A stretch of DNA of 64,000 nucleotides from Cyanodermella asteris (lineage: Eukaryota; Ascomycota; Lecanoromycetes; Ostropales; Stictidaceae): the NCBI GenBank assembly GCA_900618795.1, contig UYJD01000014.1, positions 502,245 to 566,244 on the forward strand. Direction: 5' to 3'. Position 1 is the first letter of the stretch, and every line of letters starts with the position of its first letter. The notes under the pieces were generated by a model. It was not told the origin of the DNA. It saw only the letters and a program-made list of their open reading frames with translations, and made no database searches. This document shows positions 21,311-31,479 of this stretch, piece after piece. Both the position numbers and the translations under genes were made by a program.

Positions 21311-21781
21311 CTAAGCCCGAAACCGCAAAGCGGCCGTGATAACAACGATCACACATGTAAAGACAAAGTTGAAGATCGTCTGTATGTCGACAATGGACCT
21401 TTTAGGAATCTTGTACCGGGCTTCGAGAATGTGTACCCACGGTATGCCAACGGTACAGATGGTTACCCAGACTCCTAAAACAGCAGTGGTCCACTGAGCG
21501 TCGTCAGGCTCCTTGAAGATGGGGTTTGTGTCGGGAGTATATATGGCCGCCAACAGAAGGTATATGGCAATAACGGCGTGGCTCAAGAATCTAGCGATGG
21601 TCCTGGGGACTGCCCAAAATGCCAATGATGCCAATTTTGGATCCGGTGGTGCTGTCTCAGCTATGCTTGTCTCGCGGTCATGAAGAGTTTCGTCGTCGGC
21701 GGCGAATTCGCTCTCACTTTACTGTTTCTCGAGCATGGTCAAGGTGCGATGAATCTGAAAGGTGAAGGAGTGAGATTTCAT
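21311..21781 (-). CDS. Small hypothetical membrane protein (3-4 TM segments), tentative two-exon model
   Basis: A frame open from 21718 to the stop at 21311 encodes RFLSHAVIAIYLLLAAIY, VLGVWVTICTVGIPWVHI and IFNFVFTCVIVVITAAL: three clear hydrophobic helices plus a weaker first one. It contains no ATG. A model that supplies one uses exon 1 at 21723-21781 (begins MKSHSFTFQIHRTL), a 57-nt intron 21666-21722 (GTAAAG..ACAAG) and exon 2 at 21311-21665, about 137 residues. The splice sites are ordinary but the branch point is poor, so the start is uncertain. I do not recognise the family. It lies only 100 bp from the Dbp3 start codon, on the same strand. Confidence 0.5.
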
Positions 21782-22187
21782 GAAAGAAAATGCGGGCTGC
21801 ACAAGTTAATATATGGGCCCGTGATAGTAGGTGCCACAGTGCAATTCAACGAGATCTCCAAAAGCGCCGAGAATCTCACGAATTCCAGGGGGATCATTAG
21901 CCGAAGGCCATCAGATGACACTTCTTGGGAACGAACGCCGCTGCTTCGAATCCTCCTGGTGGTCTGGGTTTCAGATTCGGGCGCCCGGAGCCATCTTGTT
22001 TTTGTGCGTTACGTCTACTGTAGAGACCCTCGATTTCTCAAGCGACGTCTCAATCCCCGGAACGTCTTGAATTCTGTGAGCTATAGATCGCAATGAATTC
22101 AGCTGACATTCAATCTGAGGGCAAACCTCTCCTCCTTCTGTTGTCCTCGACGTCGACAAGTAAATCTCGGAGAGCGTGAACATCTGA

Positions 22188-23319
22188 TCACGAAGCGGTC
22201 TGGTTGAAGCAGAAGAACTTATCAAGAGCCACCGGTTGTGGAGGATCCTCGAAATCGTCACCACGGTTCGAGTTCCTCGAGGTCACATGCCCGATGTCAG
22301 AAAGACTCACGGACAACAGTTCGTCGCATTCCCTCATCGGACGCAAAACATCGTCCGCCCAACTGCCTTCCCATGCTCGTAACCTCACGAGAATGACTCG
22401 TTGCAATGTGCGTCTCTGTGCCGACAAGACCATGCGAAGCATACCTGTCCACATACAGGCGTTTGTGATCTCAAGAGAGGTCAGGTTCCTCAACCTGCGG
22501 AACTCGCCCATCTCGTCGCCAACCATCGTCTTAAAGAGCTCGACGTTCCGGAGGCTCAGCGACCGTAGCTGATCCGCTCCCTTCAGTAGCTCATTAAGGT
22601 CCTTTGGCTCAAACCCATGTCCCTCACGAACATTCCCAACCCCATCCTCGTCGAACCAAAAAGTCAGCATTTTCAACCTCCCCAGCACGCCGAGCCACTC
22701 CTCCTTGTAATCCTCCCCAATGAGCCTCGCCGTAAAATACTCCGCCGTCGTCCTCGTCGGCAACAACAACGTGAGCTCCTCAACACCGGTCAACTCCACC
22801 CTGAAGATCGCGTCCCTTAACACGGTCAAGAACCGAATCTCCGCCGCCACGTTCCGGAACCCTTCATCCAGCGCCACGGGCCGCATCATGGCAAAGGACA
22901 AGGCCTCCAGATTCTGTAGATTCCCGAGACACGCTCGCAGCCGCGCGGAGAGGTCGAAAATGGTGACGGTCGGGAAGGCGTCAAAGTCGATCGAGGCGCC
23001 GACGCTGACGGAGCGGACGTGCCGGGACAGCCCGGACGAGACGATGCGCTCGAGGTGATCGATCCCGGCTTCGGAGATTGACGTGTTGAGGGCGCGGAAT
23101 AGGTGTCGGGTTGCGAGGTCGGAGATGTGTCGGGACACCAGGCGCAGGGAGGCGAGGCTGCTGTTTTGGAGGGGTTGAGGCCATGCTCGGGGTGCGTGTT
23201 GAGTGTATGTAGTCGAGTGTTCACAGATCTTGAAGTATTCGTTTACATTTGGTTCGATTGCGGTAGGCTTTCTAGATACGTACCTGGTCAATGATCTCGT
23301 TGGGTAGGGAGACTGGCAT
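22188..23319 (-). CDS. F-box / LRR-like protein
   Basis: Exon 1 23284-23319 encodes MPVSLPNEIIDQ; the 55-nt intron 23229-23283 (GTACGT..TTCAAG) joins in phase 0 to ICEHSTTYTQHAPRAWPQ in exon 2 (22188-23228). The joined start, LPNEIIDQICE followed by SLASLRLVSRHISDLATRHLFR, is the usual fungal F-box. Total 358 residues. The rest is leucine-rich with regularly spaced LRSLSLRNVEL and LRNLTSLEIT segments, resembling degenerate LRRs. F-box proteins connect substrates to Skp1-Cul1 ubiquitin ligases; the substrate is unknown. The exon-1 assignment rests on the restored F-box. Confidence 0.8.
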
Positions 23320-23850
23320 GTTAGTCTGCAGCTCAATCTGGGGAGAGATTGTCAGAGCATGGGTGGTTGGTGCGAGTTCCGTGAGCGGCTATCTCAGAGG
23401 CGGCGGGTGCTCGAGGACTTTTCACTTCGACAGAGAGCGAGAAACGTTTTACTGAGGTCCAGTCTGTGTGCAGTCATGTGCACTTCGCATTTCATATCGC
23501 AAACGGCGAGGAGCGGCGCGTATGCAGAGAGGATCGCTCCGCATCTCGGCAAGGCAGCTGCATCTTCCAGGCAACACATTTCGGGGGTCACTTGGAGGTT
23601 TGGCTTGTAAAAATAGCAGTTTATGACGAAGCGTCTGGCGACGTTCCTAAAATCAAGTAATAATTCCTAGTCTAATCCGTGGACCTGAGATCTGCGAAAG
23701 GTATTCCAGGATACCAGTACTGTCCTTCTGCAGGCCCTTATCTCAATTCATGTATCGAATGTCTACCTCGATCCTTCGCCTGGCATTGTATCGATATCAA
23801 GTCTTCCGGCGCGTGCTCAGAGGCCTGGCGAGGGAACCTCAGCAGCGAGT
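23320..23850. other. Intergenic, 531 bp
   Basis: Promoter of the F-box gene and 3' end of the first BTB gene. Nothing else is seen. Confidence 0.5.
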
Positions 23851-24818
23851 TCAAGGCAACTGGAGGAACTCTCCAGCACTCCGCCTGAAGCCGTCCAATC
23901 GTTGTATTTCCTTCCTCGTCCCCTCCAGATCCGTACTCAAACCTCGCCTTTCGTCAGCAAAGAACAGATTATAGGTGAATAAATCCATATACCCTCGACT
24001 GCATATGGCCATGGTCACCGTGTTCCACCTGTGCGTTTTTGGCTCAAAGTCAGGTGCGAACGACTCCTCTCCACAGTCCTTGGAGGCCTCCTCAGACAAT
24101 TGAGTCATGAGGTGATACCATCGAATGAAATCATCCTTTATCGCAGCCTTATCAGGGTCAAAATTGATCCCGGGTACGAAGGTAAGTCGGGCAGGCGCCA
24201 ACATGTCATTGCGACGTCTCCAGTGGTGGCAAAAGAGATGGCGAATCGGATGCCACTGGACCGAGTTGATCAAGGGCAACAAATCGTCAAACTTCTCCGT
24301 CTCTTCTCCGTAATCAAATACCGCGTTGGAAAGAAGCTTCCACGTTTCCTTGCAGAAGTCATTTTCCGTCAGCTGAATCTTGTCGGCGAAAATGTGTAAT
24401 GCCGTCGGGGTTTCGACATACCGAACCTCCGACCAACCCTCTTTTTCATTTCTGACGCACGCTTCAGATTTGAAGCCTCTAATTAGCCATTCCAGGATCA
24501 AATCGAAAGAATCGGGATCTTCGTCTTCCAGCTCAATGGACTCGGGCGCCTTGCATTTGCGCTGCTGGTTGCGGGTGAAAGCAGCGTTGAAATACNNNNN
24601 NNNNNNNNNNNNNNNNNNNNTCCGTGACAGATGACTCTCACATGAGCGACATATTGTTCCACGCGCTTGGGATTCGGTCCATTGCCGACGATGAAGGTAA
24701 CGATCCCTTTCTTCGCTTTCCGTCGGGCTTTGCATGGCGCCAAATGCTCTTCCCGAGACAGGCATGACTTGCTTAGGTCGGTAACACAATAACCGTGACG
24801 ATCAGGATCTAAGGCCAT
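23851..24818 (-). CDS. BTB/POZ-domain protein, copy 1 (interrupted by an assembly gap)
   Basis: Begins at the ATG at 24818 (MALDPDRHGYCVTDLSK). The N-terminal part reads to KKGIVTFIVGNGPNPKR and VEQYVAHVRVICHG, then meets 25 N (24596-24620). After the gap the BTB fold resumes (YFNAAFTRNQQRKCK, IELEDEDPDSFDLILEWL) but in another frame, because 25 is not a multiple of 3. The downstream region runs to the stop at 23851 with segments FADKIQLTEN, TWKLLSNAVFDYG, HPIRHLFCHHW and DFIRWYHLM that recur in the other local copies. BTB domains mediate dimerisation or Cul3 adaptor binding; no second domain is visible. The break is probably artificial. Confidence 0.75.
24596..24620. other. Assembly gap (25 N)
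   Basis: A run of 25 undetermined bases in the middle of the BTB domain of copy 1. The flanking motifs would normally be only a few residues apart, so the N count is probably a placeholder and not a measured length. Confidence 0.99.
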
Positions 24819-25549
24819 GGTGAGTCAGGTTAGTTTGAAATGAGTCCAAGAGTGTTCGCGTTGCAGCGTAGTGAGCCGAACCTTCTGATGTCAGAAAAGG
24901 AGGGACCGGAAGGGTTGCTTTAGAATGGAAAGATAGGTGAGAAGCATGATTGATATATTCTGATCAAGATCTACATGATCAGATCTATTGTTCGTGACGA
25001 CGAGCTTCACAACATTGGTCCTCGCCATCTGTGATGGTGGACCGATTAGCTAATTGTTTGACCTATCACTTACGGAGCGAAATCTGGCAGTCACCGCTCA
25101 ACGGCCCTTTGACACAACTCCGTAGTCACCGACATCCTCCTTGGAACATCCCTCTTGGCTTGTAGGTTGCATCACTACCTTTGTTCTCATCATATCTTGC
25201 TGCTGATTCAAGAGTCACGTTTCGAATCATTGCCGCAGGCAGCCCGGTTGCAGTGCTGTAGATAATTCCCTACATGGTCATTCGCTGTCGCTACGTCAGA
25301 TGCCGGCGAAGGCCCGTGAGAAACACGCATAAGAGTATGGACGCATTCACGAGAAATGACCATTACGTTGACAACGTAGGAGCGGCCAAGACAACTTTAT
25401 GTTGTACTGAATCAACGTCTATGGTTTCTTCTCGAGACTCAAAGTTTTGAGCTCCACCCGAAACCATCAATAAAGTACAATCAAATAGACCCGCGTTTCA
25501 CGAAATGACGAGGTTTGCCATGGACAGGACATGCTGAATCGAAACCGCG
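24819..25549. other. Intergenic, 731 bp
   Basis: Upstream of BTB copy 1 and downstream of the RRM gene. AT-richer than the flanks; no gene is seen. Confidence 0.5.
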
Positions 25550-27085
25550 TTACCTTGGGTTTGCCAGACAGATAGGACTGCTCGGCAAATGCTCGGGAAT
25601 CTCGTTGACATGCACGGCTTCCGTCTTCTCGTTGTCGTCCTCAGGATACTCGTCAAGATGTACTCGTCGCCTAAATATCCATTCGTCCGATGACCCGCTG
25701 CCTGAAGATGGAGAAATGTCCCTGCCCTTACCTTCACCACGGCCATTGCCACGTCGCAGAAGAATATTGGTGAGGCTCTGCTTGAGATTGAAAGCCTGGG
25801 GGCTGTCATCAAAGTCCAATGAGCTTGGTTGCTGCCGTAGTGCTGTCACCTCATGAGCCCAGTCCGGTTCTGGGAACACAGAGCTCGGTGGAACTGATTC
25901 AATTTCTGCTGGCGACAGAACACTAGTTGTGGAATACTAGTCCTCAGAGGCCTGTCGTCGGTCTGCGAGGGTCGGTCTTGACACAGCACCGCTTGTAATA
26001 GACGGACTGTTACTGGAATTGGACGCGAAAGAGCTCCACCCCGGATCCGTATGGTGCCTACTTGTTGAGGCAGGATATCGACGCGGCGAATCATGTTGAC
26101 TTTCTGGTGCTGAATGCTGGTGAGAGAGCATCGGACGGTCAAACAGGGGTGCAGAGTAGCTCGGCTGGGGTGAAAGCATCGGTGGCGTTGCCCATTTCAC
26201 GGGCGACACAGATCCTGGACTTGGATCGCCGGCCCGTACGCTGGGTAAACTTGTCTTCCTTTCAGCCTTTCGCCACCAATTTGGGTGATCCACAGACCCA
26301 GGGGTCATCAAGCTAGGTCTGAGAGAAGTGTTGCGCTGGGCAATTGCGGCTGACCAATCCATTACATGAAAATCCCTCTCCGCAAATTTGGTGACTGGTG
26401 TTTTTGCAAGCCTCTGCGCCTTCGGCGACCATTTCATTGAATCAACGGTGCTCATGCGTTTCAAGGCGCCGGGCGATGTTGGACCCTGCTGAATGGGGAC
26501 TGGTGGTGTCCTTAATCTTGATTCCTTCTCGGGATGATATGTGAGCGATGACATGTGCATTGGACGTCCGCCGGCGAGCAGTCGATCCAGATGGGAGGCA
26601 GCCTATTGCTGGTCGCTCTCGGACTCGAAGTAAGCAATGGCGTATCCGAGTGGCTCACGTGTTTGTGGATGCGACATGACCTCAATGGAATGGAAAGATG
26701 GTAGGAGCTGGTGAAGCGTCTCAAACATGGCGGTTAAGCGAGCGGTAGTCATGGTCTCGTCCAAGTTACCAACGACAAGACGATGCAAGTCTGGCGGGGT
26801 AGAAGGATGTGGTCGTATGAGATCCACAGGTGGGAAGTAGCTGTTGGACGCCTCCGCTTGTTCGCTGAGTGAGTGTGGTCGTGAGCCTGACGTGCTATAG
26901 GTTCTGACGAGGGGCGAGGGTCTGTGCGGAACAGAAGGTCGACTGTAGGCGAGGTGTGACTGTCGACGATAATTTCCCTCGTCCGAGACCAGTCCATCGA
27001 GACCAGACAGAACCGATAGGGAATTCCAATGGCGTCGCCATTGCGAAGCAGAGTCCTCATCAAGGAGCGGGGCCCTTCTGGGCAT
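25550..27085 (-). pseudogene. RRM-domain protein gene interrupted by two in-frame TAG codons
   Basis: One frame runs from the ATG at 27085 (MPRRAPLLDEDSASQW) to the TAA at 25550, about 511 codons, broken only by TAG at 26603-26605 and TAG at 25937-25939. The first segment ends inside an RRM: RNP2-like RLVVGNL, RNP1-like GYAIAYF, then FESESDQQ-stop-AASHLDRLLAGG, where helix 2 and the last strand clearly continue past the stop. The second segment is Ser/Pro-rich (KWSPKAQRL, SPVKWATPP) and the third ends RRVHLDEYPEDDNEKTEA. I found no frame-consistent intron that removes either TAG. It may be a pseudogene, a gene with two sequencing errors, or one whose UAG codons are edited or read through. The RNA target is unknown. 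Confidence 0.65.
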
Positions 27086-27847
27086 GAGCGAAAAGAGGGT
27101 GGATCGGAAGGTTATTAAAGACAGATAGTTCTAGGATTTCATGGCGAGTACGAATGTAGATATTCAGAGGCAAGGAATGGGACTTGCAAGCAATGCAAGT
27201 CGGCTTTTCTCGGCATCATTGCCTTGTTCAGAGGGAAAGCGCACTGAAGACTTTGCCGTGTAGCCGGGCATGGCAAAGGTGAGATCGAGATTGCCCAGTA
27301 GACATGACGCCGTGCTAGAAAAAAAGAGAGTCGAACGGGACGAGGAGACACCCTTACCTCATGTGTGTAGACCGACTGCGACGAAGAAGGAGCTGCTGCT
27401 CGTCATGCGCTATCTGCACCAGCCGGGACGGCGTGCTTCATCCGTCATATGCCATGAGCAGTGACAGCTGTGGGTCTTGGGAATAGCCGTGCTCACGAGC
27501 TTCTGCATTGCTTGTGATGAAAACACGGTTTCATGTAGATGAGGCAAGACATGAAGATGCGTGCCGGGCAAAGTTGATGGTGTTAAAAGCTTGTGGTCTT
27601 GAAAGTCGACTTAAAGATTGAAAATTATTGATTCAAAAGGGTCTCATCCTCTAGAGTTATGGGATTTTAAGAGAAACTCCATCAGTGCTCTGCGTATGCT
27701 GATGGACCAGTCTCCGGTCGTCAAGTTTGTCGTCGAGTTGTTTCGGAAAGAAATGCGTGCCCCACGCCAAGACACGTGCTCTCACCTCTGTCGCTCTCTA
27801 AATCCAGTACTCTGATTCAAGAACTCGTAGCCTAATTTCTTCAGCTA
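27086..27847. other. Intergenic, 762 bp
   Basis: Divergent promoter space between the RRM gene (minus) and the rhodanese gene (plus). Short open frames only. Confidence 0.5.
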
Positions 27848-28474
27848 ATGTTCAGTCAACTCAGGATCGCCTCACGCAGCCTATCAAGACAACGATTCCA
27901 GAGCCAAAGAGACAAGATGTTCACGACGACTACTCAAGACATCAACATCGCCACGGCACGCCGCATGACCCGCGAGGAACTTGCAACCTCTATCGTCGAA
28001 GCTGGTCAACTGCCCTCCAACACTGCTGTAATCGATGTACGCGATGATGACCACGTCGGAGGTCATATCAAAGGATCGCTCAACGTGCCATCGGGTCAAT
28101 TGGACTACAGAATGCCCGAGCTAGTTCGCAAGCTGAAGGACAAGGACCAGGTCATCTTTCATTGTGCACTGAGCCAAGTACGAGGACCAAAGGCTGCGAT
28201 GAATTATCTGAAGGAGAGGCAAAGACTATTGAAGGATGACGACAAGAGTGGAGATGTCACCGAAGACCAGGAGGCTGAGCTGAAAAGCGAAGGCAAGTCA
28301 AAGGCTCAGGACGTGTACGTCCTGGACGGCGGTTTCGTGAAGTGGCAGGAAAAGTATGTGTTCGCCCTGGTCGCCACCACATGTAACAAAACTGATCTTG
28401 ATCACAGATATGGCAAGGACGCAAAGTTGACAGATGCGTATGCGGAGGACATTTGGGCTGAAGGTGGAAGTTAG
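27848..28474 (+). CDS. Rhodanese / Cdc25-like phosphatase-fold protein (Ych1/Ibp1 type)
   Basis: Exons 27848-28353 and 28408-28474, 190 residues. The 54-nt intron 28354-28407 (GTATGT..CACAG) is in frame and stop-free; removing it restores KWQEKYGKD, the family's normal reading. The fold starts at residue 38 (MTREELATSIVE), passes AVIDVRDDDHVGGHIKGS, and has the active-site loop HCALSQVRG, a C-x5-R signature with the nucleophile Cys, then YVLDGGFVKWQ. Known relatives are small Cdc25-like phosphatases and arsenate-reductase-like proteins. The first 23 residues are Arg/Ser-rich (MFSQLRIASRSLSRQRF) and could target mitochondria; Met24 could give a second, cytosolic start. Confidence 0.85.
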   Translation: MFSQLRIASRSLSRQRFQSQRDKMFTTTTQDINIATARRMTREELATSIVEAGQLPSNTAVIDVRDDDHVGGHIKGSLNVPSGQLDYRMPELVRKLKDKDQVIFHCALSQVRGPKAAMNYLKERQRLLKDDDKSGDVTEDQEAELKSEGKSKAQDVYVLDGGFVKWQEKYVFALVATTCNKTDLDHRYGKDAKLTDAYAEDIWAEGGS

Positions 28475-28791
28475 TGAAACTGCCTATGTTGCGGAAGACC
28501 CTCTGTTGCGCAACCTGCTGAGGCTGTTTCACAAAACATAGGAGCTGTCTCAGTCGCATCGACCGTGGCTTTTGTTGGCGCATTATTGCACAGAGAGCAG
28601 CTGATCTAAACGCATGTCTGCGCTATCGGTTGCGCAGTTTGATAGCGAGGTTAGTCCGTCGTGCCTTCCCTTTGTAACACCAGATAGCAATTTGCGGCCC
28701 TGTTCAACGTTCCGTACCCGCGATTGTCTTCACCCGGCGCAGTCAGCTCTCTTGTGAGAAATAAATCCTTGCAACCATCAATAGCAACATC
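28475..28791. other. Intergenic, 317 bp
   Basis: Short spacer and promoter before the next plus-strand gene; nothing else is seen. Confidence 0.5.
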
Positions 28792-29424
28792 ATGGCTGCC
28801 CAACAACCCGGCAAGCCCCCTATGTCCAAATTGCAGCTCGCAGAACAACAGCGTCGGCAGGATGAGATCGAAGCAGGCCCATCAGATGCAACACAGCCCT
28901 TGAAGCGAATACATCGAAAACGGTCTTGGTCCGCACCAGGGGTGATGGAGAGCCCCGATCCGACCGAAATACCCAGCAATGCGCACGGAGACGGCGACAT
29001 TGCTCTTCAGCCTGATCGGGCACTCTCGCCAGAGCTCGACACAGTCGGCAGCCCCATCACCGCAGCCGCTCACAAGGTCATCGAACGCGGTCGTGGGGTG
29101 CCAGAAATCGAAGAAATACTTGCACAACTGGGATACCCCCGCGCCGTGGTGAAAGTGGTAGCAGAGTATCTTCCAAGGACGACGAAGCAGCTGCTTTGCG
29201 AGCTCAAGAAAGAGGTTGCGAGGACGACATGGGCCATGACATCCATAGGAGAGCGGAGGCCGATTGAAGCTCTGGAAAACCAGCTGAGAGGGATCGACCG
29301 TGACTTTGGGTTCACGACCGAAAACATGATCCTGGACGATATTGACGAGCTGTGGAGGAAGAGGAAGACTCTCAAAACGATCGACAAGGCAAACGCAAAG
29401 CGAGCTGCAAATCTCACCAACTGA
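28792..29424 (+). CDS. Hypothetical conserved-looking protein, 210 residues
   Basis: A single open frame from the ATG at 28792, which has a good CATC ATGGCT context. The first 90 residues are polar and disordered (KRIHRKRSWSAPG contains a basic and phosphorylatable patch). Residues 95-200 are helical, with GVPEIEEILAQLGYPRAVVK and ELWRKRKTLKTIDKANAKR as amphipathic stretches. There is no signal peptide and no transmembrane segment. I do not recognise a family. Its clean frame and spacing between two genes support it as real. Confidence 0.6.
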   Translation: MAAQQPGKPPMSKLQLAEQQRRQDEIEAGPSDATQPLKRIHRKRSWSAPGVMESPDPTEIPSNAHGDGDIALQPDRALSPELDTVGSPITAAAHKVIERGRGVPEIEEILAQLGYPRAVVKVVAEYLPRTTKQLLCELKKEVARTTWAMTSIGERRPIEALENQLRGIDRDFGFTTENMILDDIDELWRKRKTLKTIDKANAKRAANLTN

Positions 29425-29649
29425 TCACGAAATACAAGGCTGTGATGGCTATCAGCGAGCAACGTTCACACCAAGCACGACCGTACACCGTCATCTGAAA
29501 AGTGCATGAATCAGAGTCAAATCGAAAAATTTGGAGTGGACGAGTGCGCATCCACGAATTGAGGCAGATTGCCGCCAAATTATGAATTATGAGTTATGAA
29601 CTCGAGGCGCAATGGGTAACGTCAGCCCCCGTTTTGGAGAGGTACTCGA

Positions 29650-30264
29650 TCACTGGGACTTCTTGATACTAGTCTTGGCCGTCAAGGTCTTCTGCAGGCG
29701 CAGGAACGTTTCCAGTCCCATGAAAGCGGCTATACGCATGTCAGAGCGCGACTTGATGACGAGGGCTTCTTTCACTTACCAAGAGCGCAGTATGGCACGT
29801 ACAGACCCGAAAGCCCTTTGAGCTCTTCAGTCGATACGTTGGGCCAGGCGAAAAACTCCACAATGCACACCAATGTGGTAAGGAAGGTTTCGATGCTCCA
29901 GATTAAGAGGTGAAGCGGCACCAAAGGGTCGTCTATGGACCAGAATTAGTCGGAATCTGTGAGATAGTTCCATGGGACAGAACAAACCTCTGATGAGCGC
30001 AGGAATGGCCCACAAGCTCAATGGCACGTGATATAACAGCTCCAACCACATGAAAGAGAGGAACCACGCAGGCGGATGAGTGAAGAATCGGTCGTGGTAT
30101 GTATCTATGTACCATTGTCGCAAGTTGAGCAAATAAGCCGGCGTAAAGTCTTTCGGGTAGATGGCTACCATGTCCACGTTGAACATGATGACCAGGTGCA
30201 AGGCGAACCAAACAACGTAGACGGCGTCCAGCGGTCGCGCAGTAAGGGGCTTGTATGGAGCCAT
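29650..30264 (-). CDS. EXPERA-domain membrane protein (TMEM97 / sigma-2 receptor-like)
   Basis: Three exons: 29988-30264, 29780-29932, 29650-29729; 169 residues. Intron 1 (55 nt) is GTTTGT..CATAG and intron 2 (50 nt) is GTAAGT..GTATAG with CTGAC. The start is MAPYKPLTARPLDAVYVVW. Four TM helices follow the EXPERA plan: VYVVWFALHLVIMF, the loop with WYIDTYHDRFFTHPPAWF, LLYHVPLSLWAIPAL, then after splicing RDDPLVPLHLLIWSIE, TTLVCIVEFFAWPN and LSGLYVPYCALG. The tail KKSQ resembles a KKxx ER-retrieval signal. EXPERA proteins bind sterol or sterol-like ligands at the ER. The C-terminal exons are not visible as one frame and were recovered by splice sites. Confidence 0.85.
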
Positions 30265-31479
30265 TATCTAACCGTGGTCTGGCGAGATGCTCAATCCAGA
30301 GCGTTCAGAAAGCTGAAGTCAGTTCTCAAGTAACGGCTTTGGTTGTTGTCAACGCAGCAAACATGCACGAAGCTGACAAGAAACGCGTCCACGGCGCCAA
30401 ATATCGAAGCGTTGGAGAGTGCAGATAGATCTTACCTGATTGGTCGGCCGTGCACAACCAAGCGTCGTTGCGGAAGCGGAAGCGGAAGCGGTGCCGCCGT
30501 GACTTCAAATCTCAAGGCACCGAATTGGTGGGACATGGTGGATCGGGTTCATGTCAAATGCATCGCGCTCCTCAAAGAATCCAGTCTTGTCTTCGGCCGC
30601 AAGACCGCCTCGCGCCCGCACTGCCCAAGGCTCCATGGACATCCCACGCCGCGTCGAATAGCAACCGTATTCGGGCGCGAATTCGTACACGGACGATTTA
30701 CACCAGAGCCTGGACCGAAGCTGACAAGTCCAACCTACTGCAAGCATCCGACGTCGAGGTGACAATATCTTCCAAGTAGTACAGGATGTCGGGCCTGAGG
30801 ATGAGCCATTGCTGGTCCGTGGCTTTGCGTTGAGCACGGAGTGAGGACAACGTGTGGTGGTATGAGGATCTTGCCTGTGGGTGCGCGTTTGGGAGCACAC
30901 CTTACCTGACGCGCCTGAAATGGAGGTTCGAAGGTAGGCTTTCACATGGACAATTTCTTAAAAGAGTACTTGGTTGTCGACATGTTTGATTTGCATGGTT
31001 GCTGAATGTCAAAACAGGAGAATTAATGCAACTGTTTCTGTATTCTATTTGTGAACTTCTTACATCAATGTGGTCCCAAGTCTATTTCTAGTCCCCAGGA
31101 ATAACTCGACAAGCTATCCAAAACTTTCTATACAGATAAGAAGGCACTTCCTGGGCACTTTGACGAGCACCCTGAGGATCGACCATGGTCATTCTCACAC
31201 CGTGTCGTCTTGCCTTTGACCTACATATGGTGATGTCAGCACTCATGGCAGCCTGAAGCAATCTCTAGCGAAACGACTGAAAGCGCTTTTTGCGTCATGT
31301 CGTGGCTTCGCCTCCTCCGGAGTACGGGGTGCAACTTCCTGTTCGCAATTCGTACATTCGAGGCAGCTCCCGCATTCGACGATATCATCGCCAAAGAAGA
31401 GGAGGCTGACATCTCAAATGCGAATCTCCTGTCTCGAACACCCCACATCCGAAGGCACCCAACCATCTCTGTTCCCTAA
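30265..31479. other. Intergenic, about 1.2 kb, with one doubtful open frame
   Basis: A minus-strand open stretch at 30505-30945 has two protein-like segments in different frames (WLILRPDILYYLEDIV and FAPEYGCYSTRRGMSM), which I could not join with ordinary splice sites. A (CGGAAG)n microsatellite lies at 30471-30492. The region may hold a decayed or mis-assembled small gene, or nothing. No call is made. Confidence 0.3.

Noticed and set aside
26603-26660. Intron that would remove the first TAG of the RRM gene (GTGAGC..CAATAG, 56 nt)
   Set aside because: It breaks the reading frame and deletes the RNP1-like strand GYAIAYF, so it is not a sensible intron.
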